Shown: positions 1 through 10,513 of the stretch, piece by piece
Position numbering within the stretch: position 1 is the first letter of the stretch
Layout: the number at the start of each line of letters is the position of its first letter
DNA from: an uncultured Anaeroplasmataceae bacterium
Lineage (GTDB): Bacteria; Bacillota_I; Bacilli_A; Acholeplasmatales; Anaeroplasmataceae
Assembly (NCBI GenBank): GCA_934229535.1
Contig: CAKQDS010000006.1
Span: 1 to 64,000 of the forward strand
Length of the DNA stretch: 64,000 nucleotides
Direction of reading: 5' to 3'
Position numbers and translations under genes: made by a program
The notes under the pieces: model-generated
What the model was told of the DNA's origin: nothing
The model's input: the letters and a program-made list of their open reading frames with translations, nothing else
The model's database searches: none

Positions 1-165
1 TGGTGTAGTTGTAGTACTTGAACTTGAGCTACTTGGTGTAGTTGTAGTACTTGAACTTGAGCTACTTGGTGTAGTTGTAGTACTTGAACTTGAGCTACTT
101 GGTGTAGTTGCAGTACTTGAACTTGAGCTACTTGGTGTAGTTGCAGTACTTGAACTTGAGCTACT
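1..165 (-). repeat. 33-bp tandem repeat (minisatellite) in lipoprotein linker
   Basis: Five contiguous 33-base units start at 1, 34, 67, 100 and 133. Units 1-3 are identical and units 4-5 share one T-to-C change. A degenerate sixth copy starts at 166. The unit encodes 11 residues, so copy-number change keeps the reading frame and would only lengthen or shorten the Ser/Thr linker. The array continues beyond the left edge. Confidence 0.95.
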
Positions 166-309
166 TGGTGTAGATACACTACTTGAGCTAGAACTACTTG
201 ATGTAGCACTAGTTTCGCTTCCAGTTGGAGATGGTTTATCGCCACATGCAGCTAGGGTTATTAAACCAAGTGTAGCAACTAAAGCGCCTAAAATCTTAGA
301 ACTTTTCAT
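1..309 (-). CDS. Ser/Thr-rich lipoprotein, N-terminal part (runs off left edge)
   Basis: The open frame begins with ATG at 309 and continues past base 1, so only the first 103 codons are visible. The N-terminus is a lipoprotein signal: a hydrophobic stretch ending in L-A-A-C with the lipidated Cys at residue 22, followed by G-D-K as in the neighbouring lipoproteins. After that the protein is almost only Ser, Thr and Pro, in 11-residue repeats of the type S-T-x-T-T-P-S-S-S-S-S. This looks like an extended wall- or capsule-spanning linker to a domain outside the window. A GGGAG ribosome site lies 7 bases upstream of the ATG, and the gene starts 17 bases after the preceding stop, so it is the last visible gene of operon 1. 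Its function cannot be told from this part. Confidence 0.85.
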   Translation of the reverse strand, partial: MKSSKILGALVATLGLITLAACGDKPSPTGSETSATSSSSSSSSVSTPSSSSSSTATTPSSSSSSTATTPSSSSSSTTTTPSSSSSSTTTTPSSSSSSTTTTP

Positions 310-325
310 TTTATTTTCTCCCTTA

Positions 326-3300
326 CTATTGTTTGTTTTCTGCATTAATTCCTAAAATAGATCCAATTGCAAAATATCCTGGCAAATCACTAGTGTAGCT
401 TGTCTCTATTAAAGAAATAGTTTGACGATAAACTAAATCCTTAATTTCAAACACAAAGCTATAGCCATTTAAATTTACTGTAACCTTATTTTTAGAAACT
501 GTATAGCTACCTATAACACCATTTACATTCGCAAATTTTGGTTCATAGGTATCTTTTTTAGTATCCTCATCGTATTCACTTGATTTAGCTATTGCAGTTA
601 CCTTACCTAAATCATCAAATACAAAAGCAACATCCATATCATATTGCTCAGAATACTCATCATCATAACAAGAATAGCTAATATAATATGTAAATCCTGA
701 AACTAAGGAATTATCAAAGCTTATATCAACATTCTTGAAAGTATAATCATTAAGATTTACTTTAACAACCTTTATATCACTTTCTGCGTAAATTGTCAAA
801 TAATCTGCATTTATTGTATAATTTGCTAATTTATTATTGTATTTAGCATTACCAAAGCCATCAATTATTAAAATATCATCACCATTTTTATATTGACCTA
901 AATATTTATCGGCAACAGTTATTCCTGTTTTTAAATCATTATACTTATCAATACGAATAGTAAGTATTTTATTATCATAGGCTATTTCATTAATTGAGCC
1001 TTCAAGACCTGCTTCAACATCATTAATTGATGTTAGATAAACAACTCTTGCACTTATACTACCAGCTTCAAACAACATATAATATGTATTATCATTTTTA
1101 CTAAATTTTCTTAAAACATATTGACTATTACCAGTCTGCTCAACCTTATAAGTTGAAAAATAATCAGAATAATTAAATAAACCAGATGTTCTTATAAAAA
1201 TTAATCCCGAATCAACATATTCGCCATTTAAGGTTATGGTTCCATTGCTTCCTCTTAATGTTGAAATAAATTTATTGCCATATGGTTTTATAAGACCCTC
1301 ATAGATATTTCCTTGATTTATAAAGCTAATAATACCATATTCATTAATACTTAGAGAATAATTATTATCAATAATACCATTTTGGTAATCACCAACAATT
1401 GTATCATCTTTATAATCAGCAGCTAAGATTTGAATAGCATAATATGATGTAACACGTTTGTTATTTACCTTCAAATTAATTGTAAGCTCATAGAATCCAG
1501 CAATTGAAAAGGCAATCTTAGATGTATCAACATATTTATATCTACCCATTTTACCGCTTATTAAGGTTTCTTTATCCATAATACCATCGCTAGTTATAAT
1601 TTCTAAGTTTGAACATAATTCATCAATTACAATTGCATCAGTATTTGCACCATAATATGATTTATTAAAGCGAATAATTGCGCCAATAGATATTTTTTGA
1701 TTTTCAAACACACTTCCATCTAAAATAGCTGTATCTGTTTTTCGAATAGTCAAAACATTATATAAATCACTTATAAAAAATTCAATATAGCTACCATTAT
1801 TAAATGTTACATCAGTATCTACATAATCAATTCTTAAAATATTTCCATCAATCTTATATTTAAGCTTCGTTCTATAATTGCTACTAGAATCAAAGTTTAT
1901 TTCTCCAGTATTAAAGCCATCAAGGAAAATATACATATTTTTATAGGTATAATAGCCTATATATTCATCATGCTCCTCAACGCTAAAGCTTAGATTTTCT
2001 AAATTTAAAAGGAATTTATATGAATAAAAGTCATTTAAATCTAATTTATAAATAATCAATTCATTATTTTTATAATCAATTCCTCCATAGCCTTGATTTT
2101 TTAAATCGTAATTTGATAAGTTAAATACATAATTTGTACCATCAAACAATCTTACTCCACCATTATTATCAAATGATAATTTAGAGCTCTTGTTATTAAA
2201 TGTTCCTGTTAATGTTTTTCCATAATAAGGGTTTGCATTTAAACTGTTTTTATCTACAATCATTTGATGAGCAGCTTTATATGTCATTTTATATTCAACA
2301 TTTTGAAAATACATAGTTCCTGTTAAATCGCTTGTCTTAAAGCCATCATTAAATGTTACATAATCCCATTTAACATCATAATAGGTATCACTACTTGTTT
2401 TATTAGCAAGTCTAACATAAAGACCATACCAGAATTCTTCATTAGTTTCCTTATCTTTAATCTTAAAGGTATCAATAGAATATGTTGTATAGCTTGTATT
2501 TAAAACGTAATATGTAGACGAATAATTAAGGGTTAAATAATCAACTATTTCATATTTGTTCTCATTAACAAATATAAGTGGACGCTTATTTTCGTTAAAT
2601 GAAAGCTTGATGCTATTATCTGGATTTAAAATTATAATTCCATTAATATAATATAACATATATTCATTGTTATAATAATTTACTTTGTAGGTATCATTAC
2701 CAAGTCCCTCAAGAATTGTTATTTCCTTATTATTATAAATAAATTTACCATCATCTGTGATATTCAAATTAGGTAATCTTGAAGGAGCAGATTTAGTAGC
2801 TAGGGCATATTCTTCTATACCATCAGCATATCCATAATCACTATCAGATGTGCTATCATCCTCTTCTACAACCGGAATAGTTGTAAGTCTAGTAGCATAG
2901 CTACCCTTTAAATTTTGATCTAAAACAGAAATAACTGCAGTAGCACTTGCGCCATAATAATTACAATAGAGTTCATATGTTCCACTCTTAAAATAATCAA
3001 TGCGACCAGTTATCATATCCTTTGTCACATCAACACTTGTACCATTTTTGGTAATTTTAAATAAATCAAGTGGATTTAGGCTATCACCTGTAAAAATAGA
3101 TGCTGTCTTTGCCATTATTTCTACATTAAAGTCAACTTTAGCATAAAAATCAACTCTAACCGGATCTTTATCTACACCAAATACATAAACATCTACATAA
3201 ATATGCTGATTATCAAAGGTTTCATAATTTATATTTGTAATTACTTTAGCATAGACTGTTAAAATATAATCTGCCTTATTAGGACTATCAACAAGAGTAA

Positions 3301-4744
3301 CCTTACGATTTTTCATTGTTAAAGATACATTATTTAATAAATTAATTCCATCTGTGATATTTACAAGCTCATTTTTAATTTCAAGGCTATAGTCAACCTC
3401 AACAACATTATAGGTTATTTCCTTTTCATAATACTCAAAATCAACACTATTCATACCAAGTGAGCTAACATTATAAGGAATTCGAATCTTAACCTTATAG
3501 CTACCGATAGTATTAAAATCAACATTATTTAAATCTAAATAGCTTAAGCTAATATTAGGAAATTCTATTCCATTAATATAAACCTTAAAATCAGCAGAAA
3601 AATCATATCTATCTTGATTTGTACCTTTTAATATATTAATTATATTAGATGTTTTATAATTAATTTCCACTCCATGCTTAACACTAACAACTGCAATATA
3701 TTCATTATCATTATAGTTTAAGGTTATGTTATAGTCACCAACTTGACTAAAATCGACGCTGCCATTAATCATCGTTTGATCAATTTTAACTAATTCGCCA
3801 TTTTTTCTAACCTCAAATAATTTTGTGTAATCAATTGCTTGACTATTAGGATAAACATTAATATTTTTAGTAACTACCTCAATATCACTTGCATCTACAA
3901 TATGAAATACAAATGAAGCTGAATTACTAGCATATTCTGATGAATAGCTTAATGAAACTGTTATATTACTACCACTCATAAAATCCTTTGAGCTAAAGCT
4001 TAGCATTTCATCAGTTATTTTTATAGGTGAATCATCTGAATAAAGCATAAATATGGTTTTGAAATCAAATTTATTAGCTTCTTCAATTGTTAAATACAAT
4101 TCACTATAGACTTTATAAATAACAACACTATGAAGAGGTAAAACCTTAACTCTAACAGATTTAGTTATATTGTGATATGTAACACTATATGTATATTCAC
4201 CTTCTGATGCTAAAACATTAGAGGTAATCATATCATCAGTAATGACTTCTTCTTCATTATTTTTTGTAGCCTTAAACAATGACTTAAAATCATAATTTGC
4301 TACCTCGTTATCCTTTATTTCTATATAATCACTTGTAAGATTAAGCTTATATATAGTCTTAGTTACAACAACATTTATGGTAGAAATATGGTCCTTATAT
4401 AAGCAGCTTATATTATAGCTACCAGCATTAGCACTTAAATTTCCCTTTTTTATATAATCATCAATTACAACTACCTCTTTATCATCCTCAATAATTGAAA
4501 AATATGGTTTAAAATCAAAATTTAAAACCTCTTCATCACTTATTGTTAAGGAATCTACAGTTTTTTTAACAGAAATTCCTCTTACAATTGTAGAAGAAGG
4601 CTTCAAAGATGAAGCCTCACTTTCTATTAAATTACTTGATGATATAGTAGGAATTGTAGAATGATTATCATCTTTACCACAACCACAAAGAATTAAAGAC
4701 ATTGCAATTGTAGCTCCAATTAAAAGCTTTTTTTTCATAATCAT
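326..4744 (-). CDS. Large lipoprotein with N-terminal Ig-like repeats
   Basis: A 1472-residue predicted surface lipoprotein. The lipobox is L-C-G-C, giving lipidated Cys 22. A short Ser-rich linker follows. Roughly residues 60-360 hold tandem repeats of about 70 residues with the pattern F-D-F-K-x-L-F then x-I-T-D-D-M-I then G-x-Y-x-V-x-Y, which resemble bacterial Ig-like folds; further beta-rich repeats reach about residue 600. The C-terminal half contains repeated short beta units with 'IDGFGNAKYN'-type motifs. No catalytic motif is visible. It is a clear paralogue of the lipoprotein at 34978-39291 in operon 2. The stop of the gene upstream is 18 bases away, and an AAAGGAG site precedes the ATG at 4744; the in-frame ATG at 4738 is an alternative start. 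Surface adhesion or structural display is only an inference. Confidence 0.85.
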   Translation of the reverse strand: MIMKKKLLIGATIAMSLILCGCGKDDNHSTIPTISSSNLIESEASSLKPSSTIVRGISVKKTVDSLTISDEEVLNFDFKPYFSIIEDDKEVVVIDDYIKKGNLSANAGSYNISCLYKDHISTINVVVTKTIYKLNLTSDYIEIKDNEVANYDFKSLFKATKNNEEEVITDDMITSNVLASEGEYTYSVTYHNITKSVRVKVLPLHSVVIYKVYSELYLTIEEANKFDFKTIFMLYSDDSPIKITDEMLSFSSKDFMSGSNITVSLSYSSEYASNSASFVFHIVDASDIEVVTKNINVYPNSQAIDYTKLFEVRKNGELVKIDQTMINGSVDFSQVGDYNITLNYNDNEYIAVVSVKHGVEINYKTSNIINILKGTNQDRYDFSADFKVYINGIEFPNISLSYLDLNNVDFNTIGSYKVKIRIPYNVSSLGMNSVDFEYYEKEITYNVVEVDYSLEIKNELVNITDGINLLNNVSLTMKNRKVTLVDSPNKADYILTVYAKVITNINYETFDNQHIYVDVYVFGVDKDPVRVDFYAKVDFNVEIMAKTASIFTGDSLNPLDLFKITKNGTSVDVTKDMITGRIDYFKSGTYELYCNYYGASATAVISVLDQNLKGSYATRLTTIPVVEEDDSTSDSDYGYADGIEEYALATKSAPSRLPNLNITDDGKFIYNNKEITILEGLGNDTYKVNYYNNEYMLYYINGIIILNPDNSIKLSFNENKRPLIFVNENKYEIVDYLTLNYSSTYYVLNTSYTTYSIDTFKIKDKETNEEFWYGLYVRLANKTSSDTYYDVKWDYVTFNDGFKTSDLTGTMYFQNVEYKMTYKAAHQMIVDKNSLNANPYYGKTLTGTFNNKSSKLSFDNNGGVRLFDGTNYVFNLSNYDLKNQGYGGIDYKNNELIIYKLDLNDFYSYKFLLNLENLSFSVEEHDEYIGYYTYKNMYIFLDGFNTGEINFDSSSNYRTKLKYKIDGNILRIDYVDTDVTFNNGSYIEFFISDLYNVLTIRKTDTAILDGSVFENQKISIGAIIRFNKSYYGANTDAIVIDELCSNLEIITSDGIMDKETLISGKMGRYKYVDTSKIAFSIAGFYELTINLKVNNKRVTSYYAIQILAADYKDDTIVGDYQNGIIDNNYSLSINEYGIISFINQGNIYEGLIKPYGNKFISTLRGSNGTITLNGEYVDSGLIFIRTSGLFNYSDYFSTYKVEQTGNSQYVLRKFSKNDNTYYMLFEAGSISARVVYLTSINDVEAGLEGSINEIAYDNKILTIRIDKYNDLKTGITVADKYLGQYKNGDDILIIDGFGNAKYNNKLANYTINADYLTIYAESDIKVVKVNLNDYTFKNVDISFDNSLVSGFTYYISYSCYDDEYSEQYDMDVAFVFDDLGKVTAIAKSSEYDEDTKKDTYEPKFANVNGVIGSYTVSKNKVTVNLNGYSFVFEIKDLVYRQTISLIETSYTSDLPGYFAIGSILGINAENKQ

Positions 4745-4762
4745 TCTTCTCCTTTACTCTAA

Positions 4763-7369
4763 TTATTGAGCACTTTTTGGAACATAGTCACCTAAAATAT
4801 AGAAGTCAATCCACAAGTATTTTGTTCCATTATTTTCAATAACAATTTCAATTCCACCATCATGATTTTCATTTTCAATTGTATAGACATAACGAGTTGT
4901 TGTGCTTCTTTCAGTTGAAGAATAGCCCTCATTAAATGAATAACCAACTTCTTCAAGTTTTACTCTAAATTCAGCCATCAATGCTTCAAAATTAGCATCA
5001 CTCATTTGACTATTCTCATCGCCAAGCTCAGTAGTAACGGTAATACCTACCTTACCATGATTAATTGGTTTACCTTCAGTGTCATAACCTACAGTGATAT
5101 CATTATAGAATGGTCCATGGAAATTATCACCTACGATATTAAAGAATAAGCTTGGTGTAGGAATAAGCTTAGCATCTTCACCAAATGTTGCATCAAATAC
5201 GATTTCAGCAGATTCATCATGAGAAGTAGTAGTACCATTTGCAGTATAATACCTAACTGTATATTCATTCCAGCTAGTCTTTAAAACTCTTGGTTGATAA
5301 TTATCAAATGTATCCTCTGGAATGACAGTTTTATTAATATCACTATAAGTAGTTTTAACATAGCCCATATATGTTCCATCAATTATTGAATATGGATATG
5401 TAGCAGAAATTAAATTACCCTCATTATCAACAACTAAAGTGAATTTTTGACCAGATGTAGCTTCAGCATTTGAAGCATATGAATAACAAGAAATCTCAGT
5501 AGCAATATCACGTATAATTGATGATTCTCTTAATTCAAATGTATATAAAGTTTTTCCATTTGAGCTTGTTGAAGAAGAAAACTTGAAGACATTAGCACTA
5601 AAATCAAATTTAGGCATTATATCAAATATATCGCCATTATATTTCTTCTTTCCAGTAAGAGTTCCAACCTTTGTAGTTGAATCTACGACATACTCAAAAT
5701 AATCAAATGAATTATCATCAATCTTCTTATAGCCACTATATTCAGTACGATAATCCTTACCATCCATAGAATAGCTATACTTAATTGTCTTAGCAAATAA
5801 AGTTGCATCACTAGTTACAAGACCATAAGTTCCAACAGTTCCAGTTGCAGATGTATTATTAGAAACCTTGCTCTTTAGAACCTTTGAATTATTAGATGTT
5901 GAAGATGTTTCATAATCACTTGAATCTCCAGATGGAGCATAAGTAGTTGTATCTACAGCTCTAAATGTATAATTTCTAGTATTCTTTAAAGTTGTTAAAG
6001 CTTTATTCAATAAATCAGCATTTTCAGGTGCATCATATTTAGTTGGACTTTCAACTGTAGTTGTACCAATATTTGAGAATAAAACCTCAATTGAAGTATA
6101 TGAAGATGCATCAGGATCCTTTACATTACCAGCATCATCTGTTGTACCACCATATAATAAAACCTCAGTTTGAGCAATAAGCTTTGTAATATGACCATCC
6201 TCAACATATAACCAAAGCTTTTGGAAAGTATCATTTAGCATTGGTGTTAAAGATATAGCAAGATAAGTCATTAAATATAATGAATCTTCATCGTTAACAT
6301 TTACATCATAACGATAAGCACCAGCTTGATCATCAAACTTGAAAGACTTAACACTTAAATTACCTAAATGATTCCATAAATGTTGTGATTCCCAAATTGT
6401 TGGAATAGATACATAATTTTTAACAAGTTCTGAAGAAACCTCATTGTTCTTATTAACATATAATTTCTTTAAAGCATGTCCTGTTACCTTATTTGCATCT
6501 GTAACTTGCTCATCACCTTTAATATAAATATCAGTTAATACATTGTCAGAATCAGCGGCATTCCATGCACCAGACCACTTACCATTTTCCATCTTTACAG
6601 TCATATCATATGACTGAACCTTGCTATTATAGCTTTGCTTATAATCGGTATAAGTATCAGTTAATGATCCTTTAACAGTAATACTATCGTTAGCAATTTC
6701 AGAAATCATATCACTTGTTAAATCACCAACGCTACCTTGATCAATTGGAGCCTTTACAGTAAAGGTAATTGATTGTTTAACTAGTGAATTGCTAGTTAAT
6801 GTAGCAGTTAGAGTAACAGATGTATCAACCTTAACCTTATCAATACCAACAACTGTAACAACGTTTGTATCAGATATAGCAAGAATACCAGGTGTACTAA
6901 ATGACCAAGTATATGCTGTTTCAGTACTATTTGCAACAGATACGTCTAAAGCAATACTATCATCCTTATAAATTACTGTCTTACTTGCAGTAATTCTAAT
7001 TACTGGTAAATTACTACCCTCAGAAGCCTTAACTATAAACTTCTTAGTAAATTCATTACTAACATTATCCTTTGTAAGAGTTACAACAACGAATACCTTT
7101 GTATCAGTGTTTCCTCTTGTAACAGTACCATCATTTGCAATTACAGCAACAACTGATGAATCATAAGTAATTGTATATCCATCCTTGCTAGTAACAAATG
7201 GCAAATTACTAATTACATTATTTGCATCAACATCAGCAAATAATGAATTATAAACCTCTTCTGCTGTTTTCTCAGCCTTTGAATCACTTGGATTCTTTCC
7301 ACAAGAAGCAAAAGTTATCATCATAACGATTGCTAGTGCAAAATAAACAATTTTTTTAGCTATTTTCAT
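4763..7369 (-). CDS. Lipoprotein with Big_2-type domains, tandem paralogue 2
   Basis: An 868-residue predicted lipoprotein (lipobox F-A-S-C, Cys 23). Residues about 35-205 form two domains resembling bacterial Ig-like (Big_2 / atrophied Big) folds, with strings such as 'DGTVTRGNTDTKVFV' and 'SVTLTATLTSNS'. The remaining roughly 650 residues are a beta-rich region I cannot assign. The same overall arrangement, including aligned segments near the middle and the C-terminus, is seen in the next upstream gene (7385-9916), so the two look like a tandem duplication. The gap to that gene is 15 bases and to the following one 18 bases, consistent with one transcript. No enzymatic motif is visible; ligand or surface binding is only a guess. 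Confidence 0.85.
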   Translation of the reverse strand: MKIAKKIVYFALAIVMMITFASCGKNPSDSKAEKTAEEVYNSLFADVDANNVISNLPFVTSKDGYTITYDSSVVAVIANDGTVTRGNTDTKVFVVVTLTKDNVSNEFTKKFIVKASEGSNLPVIRITASKTVIYKDDSIALDVSVANSTETAYTWSFSTPGILAISDTNVVTVVGIDKVKVDTSVTLTATLTSNSLVKQSITFTVKAPIDQGSVGDLTSDMISEIANDSITVKGSLTDTYTDYKQSYNSKVQSYDMTVKMENGKWSGAWNAADSDNVLTDIYIKGDEQVTDANKVTGHALKKLYVNKNNEVSSELVKNYVSIPTIWESQHLWNHLGNLSVKSFKFDDQAGAYRYDVNVNDEDSLYLMTYLAISLTPMLNDTFQKLWLYVEDGHITKLIAQTEVLLYGGTTDDAGNVKDPDASSYTSIEVLFSNIGTTTVESPTKYDAPENADLLNKALTTLKNTRNYTFRAVDTTTYAPSGDSSDYETSSTSNNSKVLKSKVSNNTSATGTVGTYGLVTSDATLFAKTIKYSYSMDGKDYRTEYSGYKKIDDNSFDYFEYVVDSTTKVGTLTGKKKYNGDIFDIMPKFDFSANVFKFSSSTSSNGKTLYTFELRESSIIRDIATEISCYSYASNAEATSGQKFTLVVDNEGNLISATYPYSIIDGTYMGYVKTTYSDINKTVIPEDTFDNYQPRVLKTSWNEYTVRYYTANGTTTSHDESAEIVFDATFGEDAKLIPTPSLFFNIVGDNFHGPFYNDITVGYDTEGKPINHGKVGITVTTELGDENSQMSDANFEALMAEFRVKLEEVGYSFNEGYSSTERSTTTRYVYTIENENHDGGIEIVIENNGTKYLWIDFYILGDYVPKSAQ

Positions 7370-7384
7370 TTTTTTCCCTTTCTT

Positions 7385-9916
7385 TTAGCCACGCCAAACA
7401 TATATTAATAAATCTAAACTTGAGTCAGTAGGAGCAACCCAAATATCTCCCTTATGGAATTCATTTTTCTTGTTTCTTTCAAAACCAAGACTCTCTAAAT
7501 ATTCATATATAGCCTCAAGTGAAGCATCGATTGTATAATCAGTTCCAAGTGGAACGTCATAATAAAGAACAACCGCTGGCTTTGCTTGATTTGTACTTGT
7601 AATATGGACAGTTGTAAGTCCAAATCCATATGTATCGCCAAGTACATTACCAAAGAATGGTAATTTTTCATCTATATTTTCATCATTAAAGAAATTCTTA
7701 AAATATTCTAAAGCATTAACCTCTTTATCCTCACTAGTGTTATCAGATGAAGTTGAATCTTGAATAGTAAGCTCGCTATAGCTTGTCGGAACTAATCTTG
7801 TTTCAAAATCAATCTCCTTATCACTAGGAAGTGCTGCAGAGTTAAAGTCAGAATATTCAATCTCAATGATTCCATAAACTGAACCTATATAGAAATAAAA
7901 GCATGCACTAACAATATATCCATCCTTGACAACAACATATGGTGTAAAGGAAGAATTTCCGGATAAGCTAGCCTTGGTAGCAAAGATACCATATAGGTTT
8001 TCATCATTACCAACGCCATAATAGAATGTTGAAGCAACAGAGCACATTGCTTCATCTACATAATAGGTAGTAGTACCCTTCTCCTCATCATTAGCATAGG
8101 ATCTAAATATTTCACCACTAAATGCAAATGAAGGTCTTGCAGCAGCAAATGAAGTTTCATAAGCACGTGATGCCTTAAAATTATTATCTGCTGTATAATA
8201 AGCATTATATAAATTTTCATTTATTTTATGATAGCCATAGCTTTCATTAGGCTTTAACGTATCAATAGGATTGCCACTTGTATCATAAGAGACACTAAAT
8301 GGAACAAAATAGCAATCATTTTGTGTTACAGTTTCAACATATCCTGATTGAACTAAACCATTTGTATAATAGCTTGCTGTTGTAGCACGATATTTTAAAG
8401 TATAAGAATCTAAAGCCTGCATATTTGCGATTGCTTCATTTAATTTATCATGAACATCCTCATGAGAGAATTTAGCAATTGTTGGAACCTTAACAGTTTC
8501 ACTAGAGCTTACAGCAACAACCAATTCCTGAATTGCTCTATAGCCTGCAGCCACTCCATAATCATCCTTACTCTTGGCATAAATACCAAGAATTTCACCA
8601 TCACCAATAATTAATCCAAAATTACTTGCTGGTTCAAAATCATAAGGATTTGCTGAAGCAATAACTCGTTTAGTTAAATTAGTATCGTTTCCATTATAAA
8701 CATAACGCCAAGTATCCTCATCAAATGTAAAATCACTTAGCTTTAAATTCTTCAAACCATTATAAAGTCCACTATCAAGCCAGCTTACCTTTTTGCCGTT
8801 ATCATCAAGCATAGGCTCAAATTGTTCATCATTCATAAAGCTTACACCAACCTGACAAGCAACATCATTATAGTTTTTATAATATAAGCCACTCGTTAAG
8901 CCAGTTGCAGTATTTTCATATTCACCATACCAATTTGTTCCGTTCATAGCTGTTTTAATAGCTGTAACATAGGTATTGTATAATGTTGAAAACATTCCAG
9001 TTGTATATAGAGAAATATTTACATAACCCTCAAAGCCAATCTTATCAGAATTTAGAGCATCAAGCATTTCTTGAGTTAAAACTGGTTTAGAAACAATTGT
9101 TATTATTTTAGAAGCTGTTTTTTTACTATTTGCAACGCTTGTTGCCTTTACCTCAATAACTTTATCACTATCTACACTTTTAGCCTTTAAAACACCGCCA
9201 TCAGTAATAGTAGCATATTCACTACCCTTAACAATTTCCCATATAACAGCATTGTTATCACCTGCATTATTAACAATGCCCTTTAAGCTTAAGCTCTTTC
9301 CACTTCTTATTTCACTTTGACCTTCAATTGCTACACTTACATTTTCATAAGGATCAACACCAATAAAGTTTAAATCATCAGAAAAATTAGAAATCAAATC
9401 GCCAGCCTTTGCAGCTACGCTATAAGCGAAATCATTATAAATAGAACCAACCTGATAAAAATTATCAGTAACCTCATTAGTATTGCCATTAATTTTTACT
9501 ATATAGCTTGTAGCACCACTAACCTTATCCCAAGTGATAAGACCAGTCTTACTTATAGAAACATTTTTAGGTGTTTCTAATTTTTTTGTTGGTTTAATTG
9601 TTAATTCTAAGCTTGAGCTAACAGATGTATCATCTTTTAAAATAGCTATAATTGTAGTTTTTGTTTCTACTTCAACATCACTAATAACACTTAAAATATT
9701 ATTTTCAATATAAATAAGCTTCTTATCCTGATAGCTCCAGCTATATTCAGTATTTTTTGAATCTTTAACCACTACATTTAAATTAACCTCATCACCATAT
9801 TGTAATTCAGTTTTATCTGCTGTTACACTTATTGTAGGTTTCACATTTTCTTTACCACAAGAGGCTAACATAATAATTAAAACAAAAGAAATAAATGCAT
9901 AAATAATCTTCTTCAT
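7385..9916 (-). CDS. Lipoprotein with Big_2/Fn3-like domains, tandem paralogue 1
   Basis: An 843-residue predicted lipoprotein (lipobox L-A-S-C, Cys 20). Residues about 30-110 look like a first Ig-like domain, residues about 112-185 like a fibronectin type III domain ('PKNVSISKTGLITWDKVSGA' is typical), and residues about 190-275 like a second Ig-like Big_2 domain. The rest is an unassigned beta-rich region shared with the downstream paralogue at 4763-7369. It begins 2 bases after the stop of the small lipoprotein at 9919-10512, with an AGGAGG site overlapping that gene's end, so translation of the two may be coupled. Function unknown. Confidence 0.85.
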   Translation of the reverse strand: MKKIIYAFISFVLIIMLASCGKENVKPTISVTADKTELQYGDEVNLNVVVKDSKNTEYSWSYQDKKLIYIENNILSVISDVEVETKTTIIAILKDDTSVSSSLELTIKPTKKLETPKNVSISKTGLITWDKVSGATSYIVKINGNTNEVTDNFYQVGSIYNDFAYSVAAKAGDLISNFSDDLNFIGVDPYENVSVAIEGQSEIRSGKSLSLKGIVNNAGDNNAVIWEIVKGSEYATITDGGVLKAKSVDSDKVIEVKATSVANSKKTASKIITIVSKPVLTQEMLDALNSDKIGFEGYVNISLYTTGMFSTLYNTYVTAIKTAMNGTNWYGEYENTATGLTSGLYYKNYNDVACQVGVSFMNDEQFEPMLDDNGKKVSWLDSGLYNGLKNLKLSDFTFDEDTWRYVYNGNDTNLTKRVIASANPYDFEPASNFGLIIGDGEILGIYAKSKDDYGVAAGYRAIQELVVAVSSSETVKVPTIAKFSHEDVHDKLNEAIANMQALDSYTLKYRATTASYYTNGLVQSGYVETVTQNDCYFVPFSVSYDTSGNPIDTLKPNESYGYHKINENLYNAYYTADNNFKASRAYETSFAAARPSFAFSGEIFRSYANDEEKGTTTYYVDEAMCSVASTFYYGVGNDENLYGIFATKASLSGNSSFTPYVVVKDGYIVSACFYFYIGSVYGIIEIEYSDFNSAALPSDKEIDFETRLVPTSYSELTIQDSTSSDNTSEDKEVNALEYFKNFFNDENIDEKLPFFGNVLGDTYGFGLTTVHITSTNQAKPAVVLYYDVPLGTDYTIDASLEAIYEYLESLGFERNKKNEFHKGDIWVAPTDSSLDLLIYVWRG

Positions 9917-9918
9917 TT

Positions 9919-10512
9919 TTAAACCTCCTCATAGCCAAAGTCAATTTGATAACTACAATTAAATCCTGTATTGGTTTCATAGCTTGTAACTAAAGATTTC
10001 ATATTATTATTAACACATAAAACCTTAAAATTTAAATTATTATTTTTGATGTCCTCACTATTGGCACCCATAAAATCATTCACCTTTTCCTTTGCTACAT
10101 CAAAAGTAATTTCATTATTATTAGAAACAATATTTGATGCATTTACAAAGCTTAGCTTTAAATAATCACTTTTAGCGTTATCTTTGCTTGTTGCAGTTGT
10201 TGTTTTTTCTTCTAAGGTAAATGATGTCGAACTAAGACTTTTAACAGTCTTAGTCTCAACAAATTCATCTTCATTAAAATTAACTAGTAAATAGCTACTA
10301 TAAATTAAAGTATCTGAATCAGTTACAGCAAATTTAATAGTCAATGATTTAGCATTATTTAATGAATCATTATATAAATTATCATAAGCAGCAAATTCAG
10401 GTGCTGATGTTGATGTTTGCTCTAAATCACTGCTATTAGCTTCTTTTCCACATGCAGTAAGTGTTAATCCTAAAACAAGGCTTAAGAACAAATATTTAAT
10501 TGATTTTTTCAT
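9919..10512 (-). CDS. Small lipoprotein paired with subtilase (copy 1)
   Basis: A 197-residue predicted lipoprotein (lipobox L-T-A-C, Cys 21) with a short Ser/Thr linker and a single beta-rich domain of about 150 residues. No named family is recognisable by eye. It starts 1 base after the stop of the giant subtilase at 10514-17869. A similar-sized lipoprotein with a comparable layout (26732-27403) sits directly after the second subtilase. The repeated pairing suggests the small protein works with its subtilase, for example as a chaperone, inhibitor or substrate receptor. That role is inference from context only. Confidence 0.8.
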   Translation of the reverse strand: MKKSIKYLFLSLVLGLTLTACGKEANSSDLEQTSTSAPEFAAYDNLYNDSLNNAKSLTIKFAVTDSDTLIYSSYLLVNFNEDEFVETKTVKSLSSTSFTLEEKTTTATSKDNAKSDYLKLSFVNASNIVSNNNEITFDVAKEKVNDFMGANSEDIKNNNLNFKVLCVNNNMKSLVTSYETNTGFNCSYQIDFGYEEV

Positions 10513-10513
10513 A

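Noticed and set aside
1..165. CRISPR-like repeat array
   Set aside because: The 33-base units are directly contiguous without spacers and translate in frame as a Ser/Thr linker behind a lipoprotein signal.
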